Under the pieces are notes generated by a model. The model searched no databases. It was not told the origin of the DNA and saw only the letters and a program-made list of their open reading frames with translations. Shown one piece after another: positions 49,281 through 61,200 of a stretch of DNA of 64,000 nt; position 1 is the first letter of the stretch; each line of letters starts with the position of its first letter. The stretch is taken from NCBI GenBank assembly GCA_016214145.1, contig JACRPA010000005.1, forward strand, positions 388,038 to 452,037, written 5' to 3'. Source of the DNA: Rhodocyclales bacterium (lineage in GTDB: Bacteria > Pseudomonadota > Gammaproteobacteria > Burkholderiales > Rhodocyclaceae). A program made the position numbers and the translations under genes.

Positions 49281-50580
49281 CCTCTTCGCAGCGAAGCCGC
49301 ATGCGCCGCTGGCCGAGCTGATGCGGCCGCGCACGCTCGACGAGGTGGTCGGGCAGGGCGATCTGCTCGGGCCGGGCAAGCCGCTGCGCCTGGCCTTCGA
49401 GTCGAAGACGCCGCATTCGATGATCCTGTGGGGCCCGCCCGGCGTCGGCAAGACGACGCTGGCGCGCCTCATGGCGGAAGCCTTCGACGCCGAGTTCATC
49501 GCGCTCTCGGCGGTGTTCTCCGGCGTCAAGGACATTCGCGAGGCGGTGCAGCGCGCCGAGCTGACGCTGGCGCAGAGCGGCCGCCACACGATCCTGTTTG
49601 TCGACGAGGTGCACCGCTTCAACAAGGCGCAGCAGGACGCCTTCCTGCCCTATGTCGAGCAGGGCCTCATCACCTTCATCGGCGCCACCACCGAGAATCC
49701 CTCCTTCGAGGTGATCAGCGCGCTGCTGTCGCGCGCGGCGGTGTACGTGCTGAAGAGCTTGAGCGAAGAGGAGCTCGGGCGGCTCTTCGACCGCGCCCGC
49801 ATCCAGGCCTTCCCCGAGCTGGAATTCGACGAGGCCGCGAAGAGCCGCCTCGTCGGCCTCGCCGACGGCGATGCGCGGCGCCTGCTCAACGCGCTGGAGA
49901 TCGTGCACACGGCAGCGGCCACGACGGATCGCCGTAGTGTGGACGCTGACTTTCTCCAGACGGCGCTGGCGAAGAACCTGCGCCGCTTCGACAAGGGCGG
50001 CGAGGCCTTCTACGACCAGATCTCGGCCCTGCACAAGTCGGTGCGCGGCTCCAGTCCCGACGCCTCGCTCTACTGGCTGCTGCGCATGCTCGACGGCGGC
50101 GCCGATCCGCTCTACCTGGGACGCCGCATCGTGCGCATGGCGGTGGAGGACATCGGCCTGGCCGACCCGCGCGCCCTGCAGATCGCGCTCAACGCCGTCG
50201 AGACCTACGAGCGGCTCGGCTCGCCCGAGGGCGAGCTGGCGCTGGCCGAGGCGGTGCTCTTCATGGCCTGCGCCGCCAAGTCGAACGCGGTGTATGTCGC
50301 GTATAATGCGGCGCGAAAATTCGTCGGCGACGACGCCTCCCGCGAAGTGCCGGTGCACCTGCGCAACGCGCCGACGAAGTTGATGAAGGAGCTCGGCTAC
50401 GGGCGCGAATACCGCTACGCGCACGACGAGCCGGAAGCCTATGCCGCCGGAGAGGATTATTTCCCCGACGGCATGCCGAAGGTGAGCTGGTACAAGCCGA
50501 CGGAGCGCGGCCTGGAGGCGCAGATCGCGGAGAAGCTCGCGCACCTGCGCGAACTCGATCGAAAAACCGGAAAAAAGTAA
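49273..50580 (+). CDS. rarA: Replication-associated recombination protein A (RarA/MgsA)
   Basis: A 435-residue AAA+ ATPase. N-terminal PLAELMRPRTLDEVVGQ, Walker A WGPPGVGKTTLAR (about 51-63), Walker B LFVDEVHRFNKAQQ and sensor TTENPSFEV are RarA hallmarks. It acts at stalled forks. GTG start overlaps lolA by 8 bases. A copy of the 25-bp repeat (49930) lies in frame. The stop codon is followed immediately by another copy of the repeat. Confidence 0.95.
   Translation: MSDLFAAKPHAPLAELMRPRTLDEVVGQGDLLGPGKPLRLAFESKTPHSMILWGPPGVGKTTLARLMAEAFDAEFIALSAVFSGVKDIREAVQRAELTLAQSGRHTILFVDEVHRFNKAQQDAFLPYVEQGLITFIGATTENPSFEVISALLSRAAVYVLKSLSEEELGRLFDRARIQAFPELEFDEAAKSRLVGLADGDARRLLNALEIVHTAAATTDRRSVDADFLQTALAKNLRRFDKGGEAFYDQISALHKSVRGSSPDASLYWLLRMLDGGADPLYLGRRIVRMAVEDIGLADPRALQIALNAVETYERLGSPEGELALAEAVLFMACAAKSNAVYVAYNAARKFVGDDASREVPVHLRNAPTKLMKELGYGREYRYAHDEPEAYAAGEDYFPDGMPKVSWYKPTERGLEAQIAEKLAHLRELDRKTGKK
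49930..49954 (+). repeat. 25-bp dispersed repeat, degenerate copy inside rarA
   Basis: CGCCGTAGTGTGG then ACGCTGACTTTC, encoding RRSVDADF. Weakest of the coding copies. Confidence 0.5.
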
Positions 50581-50603
50581 AAGTCAGTCCCCGCAATACG
50601 GCG
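50579..50603 (-). repeat. 25-bp dispersed repeat between rarA and a convergent gene
   Basis: AAAAGTCAGTCCC then CGCAATACGGCG. It begins in the rarA stop codon and ends 3 bases before the stop of the minus-strand gene, filling the whole gap. Confidence 0.85.
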
Positions 50604-50606
50604 ACG

Positions 50607-50894
50607 TCAGTGCAGCAGCTCGGTCTGCGCCGGATCGGCGCCGGGGTGATCGCGGTTGAAGCGGCGGTAGAGTTCCTCGAGGCGGCTGGCCTTGTCGTAG
50701 TGACCGCGGCTGCGCGCATGCTCGATGTTCTCCAGCAGGTAGAGCTTGATCAGGCAGACGCCCGAGTTGGTTTGCAGCAGGGTGGAGCCGATCTCGGCGG
50801 CGACGATTTCGGGCACGTGCTCGTGCTCGGCGATGGCCTCGATCTCGGCTTCGGTGAGATCGCTGAAATCGATGCACTCCTGCAATGACAGCAT
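50607..50894 (-). CDS. Small uncharacterised protein, His/Glu-rich helical
   Basis: A 95-residue protein beginning MLSLQECIDFSDLTEAEIEA. It continues IAEHEHVPEIVAAEIG and CLIKLYLLENIEHARSRGHY, predicted all-helical, likely soluble. Similar short proteins of unknown function occur in Betaproteobacteria; I cannot name the family with confidence. GGAGGAGGCGCC is an excellent ribosome site. Convergent with rarA; divergent from serS. Confidence 0.75.
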   Translation of the reverse strand: MLSLQECIDFSDLTEAEIEAIAEHEHVPEIVAAEIGSTLLQTNSGVCLIKLYLLENIEHARSRGHYDKASRLEELYRRFNRDHPGADPAQTELLH

Positions 50895-51038
50895 GGCGCC
50901 TCCTCCGGATGCTTTTTTATAGACGGCCGGCGGGGATTTGCAAGGAATAATTGTATTGCCGCGGGAAAGCTGTTGGAATTCCGGAAACTGCCGCGTCCAG
51001 CGCAACCCGCGCCTCAGGAAAGCGCTGCATCCCATTAA

Positions 51039-53446
<2,408 letters not shown>

Positions 53447-53527
53447 GCGGCCCCCTTGTCAGAGGAGGGGAAATTGCGGTCCCCCGCGTCGCGCCAAATG
53501 GGGGATTGGTGTAGAATGCGCGCCTCC

Positions 53528-53617
<90 letters not shown>

Positions 53618-53630
53618 TCCGCATTCGATA

Positions 53631-53659
53631 AAAAAGCCGGCCATTCGGGCCGGCTTTTT
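53631..53659. terminator. Bidirectional rho-independent terminator after tRNA-Ser and tolC-like gene
   Basis: Stem GCCGGCC / GGCCGGC with loop ATTCG, with five A before and five T after, so it can end both the plus-strand tRNA and the minus-strand exporter transcript whose stop is at 53675. Confidence 0.85.
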
Positions 53660-53674
53660 GTTTGCCGCTTCCTG

Positions 53675-55492
53675 CTATTTCAATGCTTCAGCGCTTTCCC
53701 TGACGATCAGCCAGCGGCCGTCGATCTGTTCCCATTCGAGGGTTTTCAGCGTGACGTCCTTGAATTGCTCGGAGCGGTAGGCCTGCTTGAAGACGGTGCT
53801 GGCGCGCTTCGCGTCCCGGACCACGAGCTTGATGTCGCGGACGTCGAGGGAGATGTCCTTGGCGCGGGAGAGCGCATTCTTCCGTTTCGCCGTCCATGCC
53901 TCCCGCGTGCTGCCGTCGGCGGGCGTGAATGAGCGGGCATAGGCGTCCAGATAGCCCTGCACGTTGCGGCCCGACCAGGCGAGCGTCCAGGCCTTGAGCG
54001 CCTCGGCGACGGCGCGCTCGGCCGTGACATCGGGCGCCGCGGCGGCAGGGATTTCGGCCGCAGGGGCCGGCGGCGCGAGTTCCTTGAGCAGTTCCTGCGC
54101 GCGGGCGTTGAGCGCCTCCTTGTTGGCGACATAGAGCTGCGGATTGTCCGGCGGGCAATTTTCCGGGGCTTCTTCTCCGGCCGCCCACATTTCCGGCTCG
54201 GCCGGCGGCGGGTCGCCGGCCTTCGATACGCCGAGCGTGGCGAGCAATTTGCCCAGGCTGGCGTGGGTGCGCGCGTAGGCTATGGCAAGGTCGTGCTCGG
54301 CATTGCTGTAGGCGCGCCTGGCCTGGAACAGTTCGTTTTCGCTGTCGAGCAGATCGAGCAGGGTGCGCTGGCCGATGTCGAACTGCTTGCGATAGGCATC
54401 GCGCGCCTTTTCGATCGAGAGCTGGTGCTGATCGAGATAGCCCAGTTGTTCGGTCAGTTTGCGCGTGTCGTTGTAGGAGATGGCCACCGTCTGCCGAATG
54501 TCGCGGCAGGTCTTGTCGCGGACGTCCCTGGCGACGTTGTGCTGTTCGGCGTACTGGCGGGAGCGGGCGATATCGGAAAGGCCGTTGAAGAGGTTCCAGC
54601 TCAGCACTACCTCGGCGGTGCTGGAGTCATGCTGGCCGGCGTAGCCGTTGAGGTTGTGCCCGTTGTCGCGCTTGAGCCGCAAGTCGAGGCGGGGCTGGTA
54701 GGCGGCATCCCGCACGCGGGCGGCGGAATAGGCGGAGCGCACGTTCTCGATCGAGGCGAGCAGGGCGGGATTGCCGCGCTGGGCGGTGGCCAGCGCCTCT
54801 GCCATGTCCCTGGGCATGCCCTTGGTCAGGTTGGCGAGGGATTCCATCTCCCTGGCGGGCTGTTCGCCGACCACGCGCATGTAGCGGGCGCTGACGTCAT
54901 GCAGGTTGGAGGTTTCAGTCAGCAGATTGGCCTCGGCCAGCGCCAGCCGGCCGGCGGCCTGCTCCAGATCGACCCGACGTCCCACGCCGGCCTGCACTTT
55001 TTTCTGGATCTGCTCGAAGACCGAGCGGTGGCGAATGTAGTTTTCCTCGGCCAGCCCGACCAGCTTGCGGTAGCGCAGGACATCGATGTAGGCGCGCGCC
55101 GCTTCCAGCGAGGCGGTTTCCGAGGCGTCCTGCAATTCGAACAGGCGGACGATCAGGGCATGGTCGAAACGCTTCACTTCGTTGCGCGTGGCGAACCCGT
55201 CGTATAGCATCTGCGTCAGGGTGAGCGTCGTCGAGTTGCGCGTATAGTCCTTCTTCAGAAGCGGATCGTCGCGATGGTCGCGGCCCTTGCTGGCGGAGAG
55301 GTCGAGGCGGGGCAGATAGCCGCCGAAGGCGGCATCGCGCTCGCCCTGGGTGGCCTTGTAGGCATGCCAGCGCTGCAGGACTTCCGGATTGGACAGGACG
55401 GCCTTCTGGGCCGCGCTCTGCAGCGTTGTGACTTGCGCCAGTGCCAGCAGCGGGTTCAGGGCCAGGCACAGCATGAGGATATTGCGTAGCAT
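53675..55492 (-). CDS. TolC-family outer membrane exporter (LapE-like) with C-terminal NTF2-like domain
   Basis: A 605-residue protein. Signal peptide MLRNILMLCLALNPLLALAQ. Two TolC repeats: first half with YLPRLDLSASKGRD, second with YQPRLDLRLKRDNGHN and FDIGQRTLLDLLDSENELFQARRAY, the type I secretion pattern. After the TolC part ends (about 425) come a Pro/Ala-rich linker and about 110 further residues (ALKAWTLAWSGRNVQGYLDAY to WEQIDGRWLIVRES) that look like an SnoaL/NTF2 fold. Divergent from lapG. Confidence 0.88.
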   Translation of the reverse strand: MLRNILMLCLALNPLLALAQVTTLQSAAQKAVLSNPEVLQRWHAYKATQGERDAAFGGYLPRLDLSASKGRDHRDDPLLKKDYTRNSTTLTLTQMLYDGFATRNEVKRFDHALIVRLFELQDASETASLEAARAYIDVLRYRKLVGLAEENYIRHRSVFEQIQKKVQAGVGRRVDLEQAAGRLALAEANLLTETSNLHDVSARYMRVVGEQPAREMESLANLTKGMPRDMAEALATAQRGNPALLASIENVRSAYSAARVRDAAYQPRLDLRLKRDNGHNLNGYAGQHDSSTAEVVLSWNLFNGLSDIARSRQYAEQHNVARDVRDKTCRDIRQTVAISYNDTRKLTEQLGYLDQHQLSIEKARDAYRKQFDIGQRTLLDLLDSENELFQARRAYSNAEHDLAIAYARTHASLGKLLATLGVSKAGDPPPAEPEMWAAGEEAPENCPPDNPQLYVANKEALNARAQELLKELAPPAPAAEIPAAAAPDVTAERAVAEALKAWTLAWSGRNVQGYLDAYARSFTPADGSTREAWTAKRKNALSRAKDISLDVRDIKLVVRDAKRASTVFKQAYRSEQFKDVTLKTLEWEQIDGRWLIVRESAEALK

Positions 55493-55534
55493 CTTAGGGT
55501 TCTTTTTCCGATAAACGCATTGCTTCAGGGGCGA

Positions 55535-56233
55535 ATGATATCCCAGACGGGGGAGGGCAGGCTATTGCGGCTGGATGGGGCCTTGCGCCGCTTTGCCGCG
55601 CTGGCGGCCGTTCTCCTGCTGTGCCAGGCACCGGTCGCCGACGTCGAGAAGATGCTGGCGACATTGCAGCGATACGGCGGGGCCGCCTCAGTTTTCCGCG
55701 ACTGGCGGCAACTGATCGACGACAGCAGGACGATGGGGACGCAGGACAAGCTCAAGCGCATCAACGAGTTCTTCAACCGAAAAATTCAGTTCTTGGACGA
55801 TATTCAGGTCTGGGGCCAGACAGACTACTGGGCGACGCCGATCGAAACGCTGGCCAAGGGCAAGGGCGATTGCGAGGATTTCACCATCGCCAAATACTTC
55901 ACGCTGCTCGACGCCGGAATGCCGAACGAGCAGTTGCGCCTCATTTACGTCAAGGCGAGGATCGGCGGGCCGTCCAGCAATGTGACCCAGGCCCACATGG
56001 TGCTGGCCTATTACCCAACGCCGGATGCCGAGCCTTTGCTTCTCGACAATCTGATTACGGAAATCCGCCCGGCATCCCGCCGCCCGGACCTGCAGCCGGT
56101 GTTCAGTTTCAACAGCATGGGCATTTGGGCGAATCCTGTTGCAAGGGGTGTGCCAAGCTCGACAGGCGTCGGTCGATTGACCCGCTGGCAGGACCTTTTG
56201 AACCGGGCGAAGGCCGAAGGGTTCGAGTTTTGA
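55535..56233 (+). CDS. lapG: LapG-type periplasmic cysteine protease (BTLCP)
   Basis: A 232-residue transglutaminase-like protease. Catalytic triad Cys113 in GKGDCEDFTIAKY, His154 in TQAHMVLAYY and Asp171 in PLLLDNLI. An N-terminal hydrophobic segment (about 20-31) exports it. When c-di-GMP is low it cleaves the adhesin near its N-terminus, releasing the cell. The ATG at 55535 follows CAGGGG. It lies 40 bases before lapD, so the pair is one transcript. Confidence 0.92.
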   Translation: MISQTGEGRLLRLDGALRRFAALAAVLLLCQAPVADVEKMLATLQRYGGAASVFRDWRQLIDDSRTMGTQDKLKRINEFFNRKIQFLDDIQVWGQTDYWATPIETLAKGKGDCEDFTIAKYFTLLDAGMPNEQLRLIYVKARIGGPSSNVTQAHMVLAYYPTPDAEPLLLDNLITEIRPASRRPDLQPVFSFNSMGIWANPVARGVPSSTGVGRLTRWQDLLNRAKAEGFEF

Positions 56234-56272
56234 GCAATATTTAACGAAGTTCTTGTCGAAGGAAGCACGATT

Positions 56273-58192
56273 ATGTCGATGTATCGTCAACTTTGGCTTG
56301 CAGTCATCGTCAGCATGCTGGTTGCGCTGGCCGGCAGCCTGCTCGCATCCTCTCTGACAGCGCGCAGCTATCTTTCCGAGCAACTGGCGATGAAAAACAC
56401 CGACAATGCCGCGGCGCTGGCGCTTTCGCTCAGTCTGCGGGAGCCGGATGCGGTGGAAGTCGAGCTTGCGGTTTCGGCCCTGTTCGACAGCGGCCATTAC
56501 GAACTGATTCGCGTGACAGATCCGCGCGGCCAGGTCATCGTGGAGCGGAAAATCGATCCAGGCGTCAAGGGCGTGCCGGCATGGTTCGTACGCCTGCTGC
56601 CCCTTGTTTCGCCGCCCGGAGAGGCGCAGATCACCAGCGGCTGGAAGCAGCTCGGCACCGTGCATCTGGAGAGCCACAGCCGTTTCGCCTATGAATCCCT
56701 CTGGAAAAACGTGTGGGAGCTGGCCGGCGCCCTGTTCGTGGCGACGCTTATCGGGGGTTATCTCGGCACGCTCATTTTGCGTCGCCTGCGTGCGCCTTTG
56801 CAGACCGTTATAGGACAGGCCAGGGCGATCACCGAGCGTCGCTTCGTGACGATCGAAGAGCCCGACGTACCGGAACTGAAGCAGCTGGCCACGGCGATGA
56901 ATGCCACGGTGGGGCGCCTGAAGGGCATGTTCGAGGAGGAAACCGTCCGCCTCGATGCGGTGCGCCGCGAGGCGAACTGCGATTCGCTGACCGGGCTGGC
57001 CAATCGCGGTCATTTCCTGGCTCGCCTGCATGAGGCGCTGGAGGCGGAGGATTCGCGCGGCATCGGGCTGATCCTGGTGCGCTTGGCGGATCTGGCCGGG
57101 ATCAACCGGCGGCTGGGACGCGATGCCACCGATGATCTGCTGCGACGCTTTGCGGGCGTCTTGCAGGCAGAGATGGAACAACAGGCCGACAGCCTGGTGG
57201 CGCGCCTGAACGGGGCGGATTTTGCGCTGCTGTTGATGGGGCAGTCGGGCGCCCGGCCGCTGGCCGAGCGTCTGCTGCCTCATCTGGTTCAGGAAGCGGC
57301 CCCCTTCGTCGGCGACAGTCCGGCCGCCCATGTCGGAGTGGGCGTTTTCCCGCGCGGCGTGGAACTGAGCGCGGTGCTGTCGCAGGTGGATGCGGCGCTT
57401 GCCACGGCGGAAGCCGATGGCGGCAATGCCATCCGCGAGGCCGGCCATGTGATCGGGGAGGATGCGCCGAAGAGCGCCGACGAATGGTCGCGCCTGATAC
57501 GCCATGCCCTCGAACAGCGTTGGGTCAGGCTGATTTCATTTCCCGTGGCCGATTTCAGCCAGCGACTGATCCACCGCGAATGCCCGCTGCGCTTGATGCT
57601 CGACGAGCAGGGCGAGTGGCTGCCGGCCGGGCGCTTCCTGCCGATCGCCGAGCGGCTCAAGCTGACCTCCAGGCTGGACCTGTCGGCGGTTGCGCTGGGC
57701 TTGATCGACCTGGCGGCCAATCCCGCCCTGACGGGGCTGGCGGTCAATCTTTCCGCCAGTTCGTTGCAGGACCGGGACTTCCGCAAGGAGCTGCGAAATC
57801 TGCTTCGTCAGCAGGCACAGGCAACCAGGCGACTGTGGCTGGAAGTGGCGGAGAGCGGCGCGCTCAAGCACTTCGATGCATTCCGCGACTTGTGCAGGGA
57901 ACTGAAGAGTTCAGGCTGCAAAGTCGGCATCGAGCATTTCGGCCGCCAGTTCAGCCAGGTCGGTCAATTGCACGGCCTCGGACTCGACTACATCAAGGTC
58001 GATGCGGGCTTTGTGCGCGGTTTGGAGAACAATCCGGGCAACCAGGCGTTCCTCAGGGGCTTGTGCTCGATCGTGCACGGCATCGGCATTCAGGTGATTG
58101 CCGAAGGTGTGGTGAGCGAGGCCGAAATGCAGGCGCTGGCCGGCGTGGGATTCGATGGCGCCACCGGCCCGGCGGTGAAGGATCCAGCATAG
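56273..58192 (+). CDS. lapD: LapD-type inner-membrane c-di-GMP receptor
   Basis: A 639-residue protein. Two helices (about 7-30 and 150-170) bracket a periplasmic LapD/MoxY-N domain (about 31-148). A HAMP domain follows (ITERRFVTIEEPD). The GGDEF domain is degenerate: RLNGADFALLL replaces the GGDEF signature near residue 315. The EAL domain is degenerate too: RECPLR replaces EALLR near residue 435, although YIKVDAGFVRG is kept. It should bind c-di-GMP without turning it over and sequester LapG. Confidence 0.92.
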   Translation: MSMYRQLWLAVIVSMLVALAGSLLASSLTARSYLSEQLAMKNTDNAAALALSLSLREPDAVEVELAVSALFDSGHYELIRVTDPRGQVIVERKIDPGVKGVPAWFVRLLPLVSPPGEAQITSGWKQLGTVHLESHSRFAYESLWKNVWELAGALFVATLIGGYLGTLILRRLRAPLQTVIGQARAITERRFVTIEEPDVPELKQLATAMNATVGRLKGMFEEETVRLDAVRREANCDSLTGLANRGHFLARLHEALEAEDSRGIGLILVRLADLAGINRRLGRDATDDLLRRFAGVLQAEMEQQADSLVARLNGADFALLLMGQSGARPLAERLLPHLVQEAAPFVGDSPAAHVGVGVFPRGVELSAVLSQVDAALATAEADGGNAIREAGHVIGEDAPKSADEWSRLIRHALEQRWVRLISFPVADFSQRLIHRECPLRLMLDEQGEWLPAGRFLPIAERLKLTSRLDLSAVALGLIDLAANPALTGLAVNLSASSLQDRDFRKELRNLLRQQAQATRRLWLEVAESGALKHFDAFRDLCRELKSSGCKVGIEHFGRQFSQVGQLHGLGLDYIKVDAGFVRGLENNPGNQAFLRGLCSIVHGIGIQVIAEGVVSEAEMQALAGVGFDGATGPAVKDPA

Positions 58193-58217
58193 GCGAGAGA
58201 CCCGCCGAAGCAGGTCT

Positions 58218-58242
58218 CGCCGTATGCCGGCGACTGACTTTT
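58218..58242 (+). repeat. 25-bp dispersed repeat between lapD and the adhesin gene
   Basis: CGCCGTATGCCGG then CGACTGACTTTT. Its last bases overlap the adhesin stop codon (TTA, 58241-58243). Confidence 0.8.
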
Positions 58243-61200
58243 AGTCCGTGATCAGCTTGCCCTTGTTGAGCAGGTCCTGGATGATCTGCTGATCGGTGCT
58301 GAAACTGCCGATCAGGTCGACGCCCTGCAGCAGGATCGCGTGATCTTCCTGATTGGAGACGAATCCGCCGCTGAATCCGCCGGTCGTGCTGATGTGCACC
58401 ACGGTATCGCTGCCGGACTGCTCGAAATGCAGGAAGCTGCTCAGGTTGCCGGTGCTGCCGGCCGTGTGGCTTTCGTTGGCCAGCAGGTCGCGCAGGTCCA
58501 GCACATCGCCGCCCGAGACGAACGGTGCGGCATCGAAATCCGTAACGGTGTCCGTCGCAGGATTGCCCTTGACGCCGCGATCCGCCAGTTCCCACCTGAA
58601 GACATCGGCGCCGAGACCGCCGGTCAGCGTGTCGGTGCCCGGCCCGCCGATGAGCACGTCGTTGCCGTCGCCGCCGATCAGGATATCGTTGCCGCCGCCC
58701 CCTTCGAGGCGATCGTTGCCGATGCCCCCATCGAGGGTGTCGTTGTCGTCCTGGCCGCGCAGCGTGTCGCTGCCGGCGCCGCCGGTGAGCGTATCGGCGC
58801 CTGCGCCGCCGGTGAGCGTATCGTCGTCGGCGCCGCCGTCGATGGCGTCGTTGCCGTCGCCGCCCTGGATGATGTCGTGGCCGCCGCCGCCGCTCAGCGT
58901 GTCGTTCCCGGCCAAACCGGAGATGTAGTCGTTGCCGGTTGTGCCGGTAACGGTATTGGCGCCGCCGTCTCCGACCAGGTTGTTGGTGACGACGTTCAGG
59001 GTGAGCGTTGCCGAAGAGGTGTCGCCATCGCTGTCGGTGAGCGTGTATTCCACTTGCTCGGGCGCGACAGGGGTCGCGGACGCGTTATTGAGCACGCCGT
59101 CGAATTCCACCGTCCGCACGCGCAATGAGCTGGACGCATCGGTGAGGATGGTGACCCTGCCGACGTTGCTGTATTCGGCAGGCATCGTTATCCAGCCGTT
59201 GGCGGCGACGGTATATTGGCCGAGTTCGTGGCCGTCGATGTGATAGAAGGTGAAGGTCAGCGGCTCCGTCGCGCCGCCATTCTGGATTTCGAAGCGCAGG
59301 CCCTGCACGCCCTGCGCATAGACGGCCGAGCTGAAATTGACGACCAGGGTTTCCAGGTTGTTGAGGTTGGTGCTGCTGCCCTCGGTGACGCCGACGCCGG
59401 TCGTTGCGTTGTAATTCAGCGTGCCCGAGCCGGCGACATTGCTGTCGCGCAGCATGCCCTGGATCGTCACGCCATTGGCGGGGACCAGTGACGGGTCGCT
59501 GGTGAACAGCACCTGCTTGTCGGTCGGGCTGGTCGCCGGGTTGGGGATGTCCGCAGTGGGCGGCGAGTACCGGTAATAGCCATTGCTGCCGAAGACAAGC
59601 TGGCTGCCGTCGCTGGCATGCGTCCAGGTCAGCCGGCCGCCACTGATCGTGTAGCTGCCGCCCGAGGCGCTGCCGCTGCTGTTGACCGTCAGGTTGTAGG
59701 TGACGCCCTTGAACACGATAGACGTTACGCTGGCATTGTCCACCGGGTTGTCCACGCCCGAGGCCTGCGGCGTGAAACTGGTGAGTTGCGAGCCGAGCGC
59801 GATGCCGCCGTCCGTGCCGATGCCGCTCACCACGTTTCCTTCGAGGCTCGTGCTCAGGGGTTGCAGGGTATCGGAGTCGGCATTGGCCACCGGCTTGCCG
59901 TCGACCACGGTAATCGTCTGCATGGCCGAAACGGTGTCGCCATCCAGGTCTGTCGCCGTGAAAGAGAGGGCGAAGGTGTCGCCCTCGCTGGCGAGGCCTG
60001 CAGTGTAATAAGTGTAGTCGCCGCTCTGGAAGTCGAACACCAGGATGCCGTGCGCGAAGCCCCTTGACGCATTGAGGGTGAGCAGGTTGGCCGTGGTGGG
60101 GAAACCGGGCGGGAACGGACCGCTGCTGCTGATGACATTGGTGGCGTTGTTGTAGCTGAACGTGACCAGTTGCTCCGGTGTGCCGGAATTGCCGTCCGTG
60201 TCGAGCATGACGGAAATGGAACTGATGTAGCCGCCGTCGGCGCCAAAGACGATGCCCTGCGAGCTGTTGGCCGATACTACGTTGCCGCCGTAGGCCGCGG
60301 GCACGGTCGCCAGGAGCTCCTGCTCGAGCTTGCTGACGTCGGCCACGATGATGGCGTTGTCAACGACACCGTCGCCGACGCTGTCCACGTTGTGGATCTG
60401 GTTCAGGTAGGTGGTGTTGCTGATGCCCGCGCCCACGCCGATGGCGTAAGACCTGACGTTGCTGCCGGCGATGTAGTTGAGGTAATTCGTGATGCCGGTT
60501 GCAGTCGTGCCGGCCGTCGGATCGCCATCGGACAGGAAGTAGACGATGTTCTGCCGGCCCGGATCCGGTGCGGCAGGACTGCCGAGGGCGGTGCGCGTGG
60601 CGTCGAGCGCAGCCTGGTAGTTGGTACTGCCGCCTGAAGGGAAGTTGTCGGGCGAGGAGCTGTTGATGTAGGCAACGGCGGCTTCCTCGCTGGTGAACCA
60701 GGCGCCCCCGTTCTCGATCGCCGCCGTGGTGTCGAAATCGATGATCCTGATCTGGACATCGGCGGACTGGGAGAAATATTCCTGCACCAGACTGATCAGG
60801 GCCAGCTTGGTCATCGCCATCCGCGTCATGACCGTGACCGTGCCGTCCGCATTGACGGAGCGGACCTCCTCGGCCATGCTGCCCGAGGTGTCGACAGTCA
60901 GGACGATGTTGTAGCTGGGCAGCACGCTTTCCGGAATTTCCACGTCGGCGTTTGCCGCCACCGGGCGGTCGTCCTGCACCGTCACCCTCAGCGCGGCTGA
61001 GGAGTTGTTTCCGACGTAGTTGAAGATATCTGTCACGCTGGCGTTGTCGGCCGGGGCGCTGTTGTTCGCTTCGGAATTCAGCGTGTAGGTGTAATTGCCG
61101 TTGGTGCTGTTCACCACCAGCTGCCCGATCGCCGTCGTCACCGTGATGACTCCCGCGACCGGCGTGATGCCGTTGATGCTGAGCACGCTGGTATTGGTTT

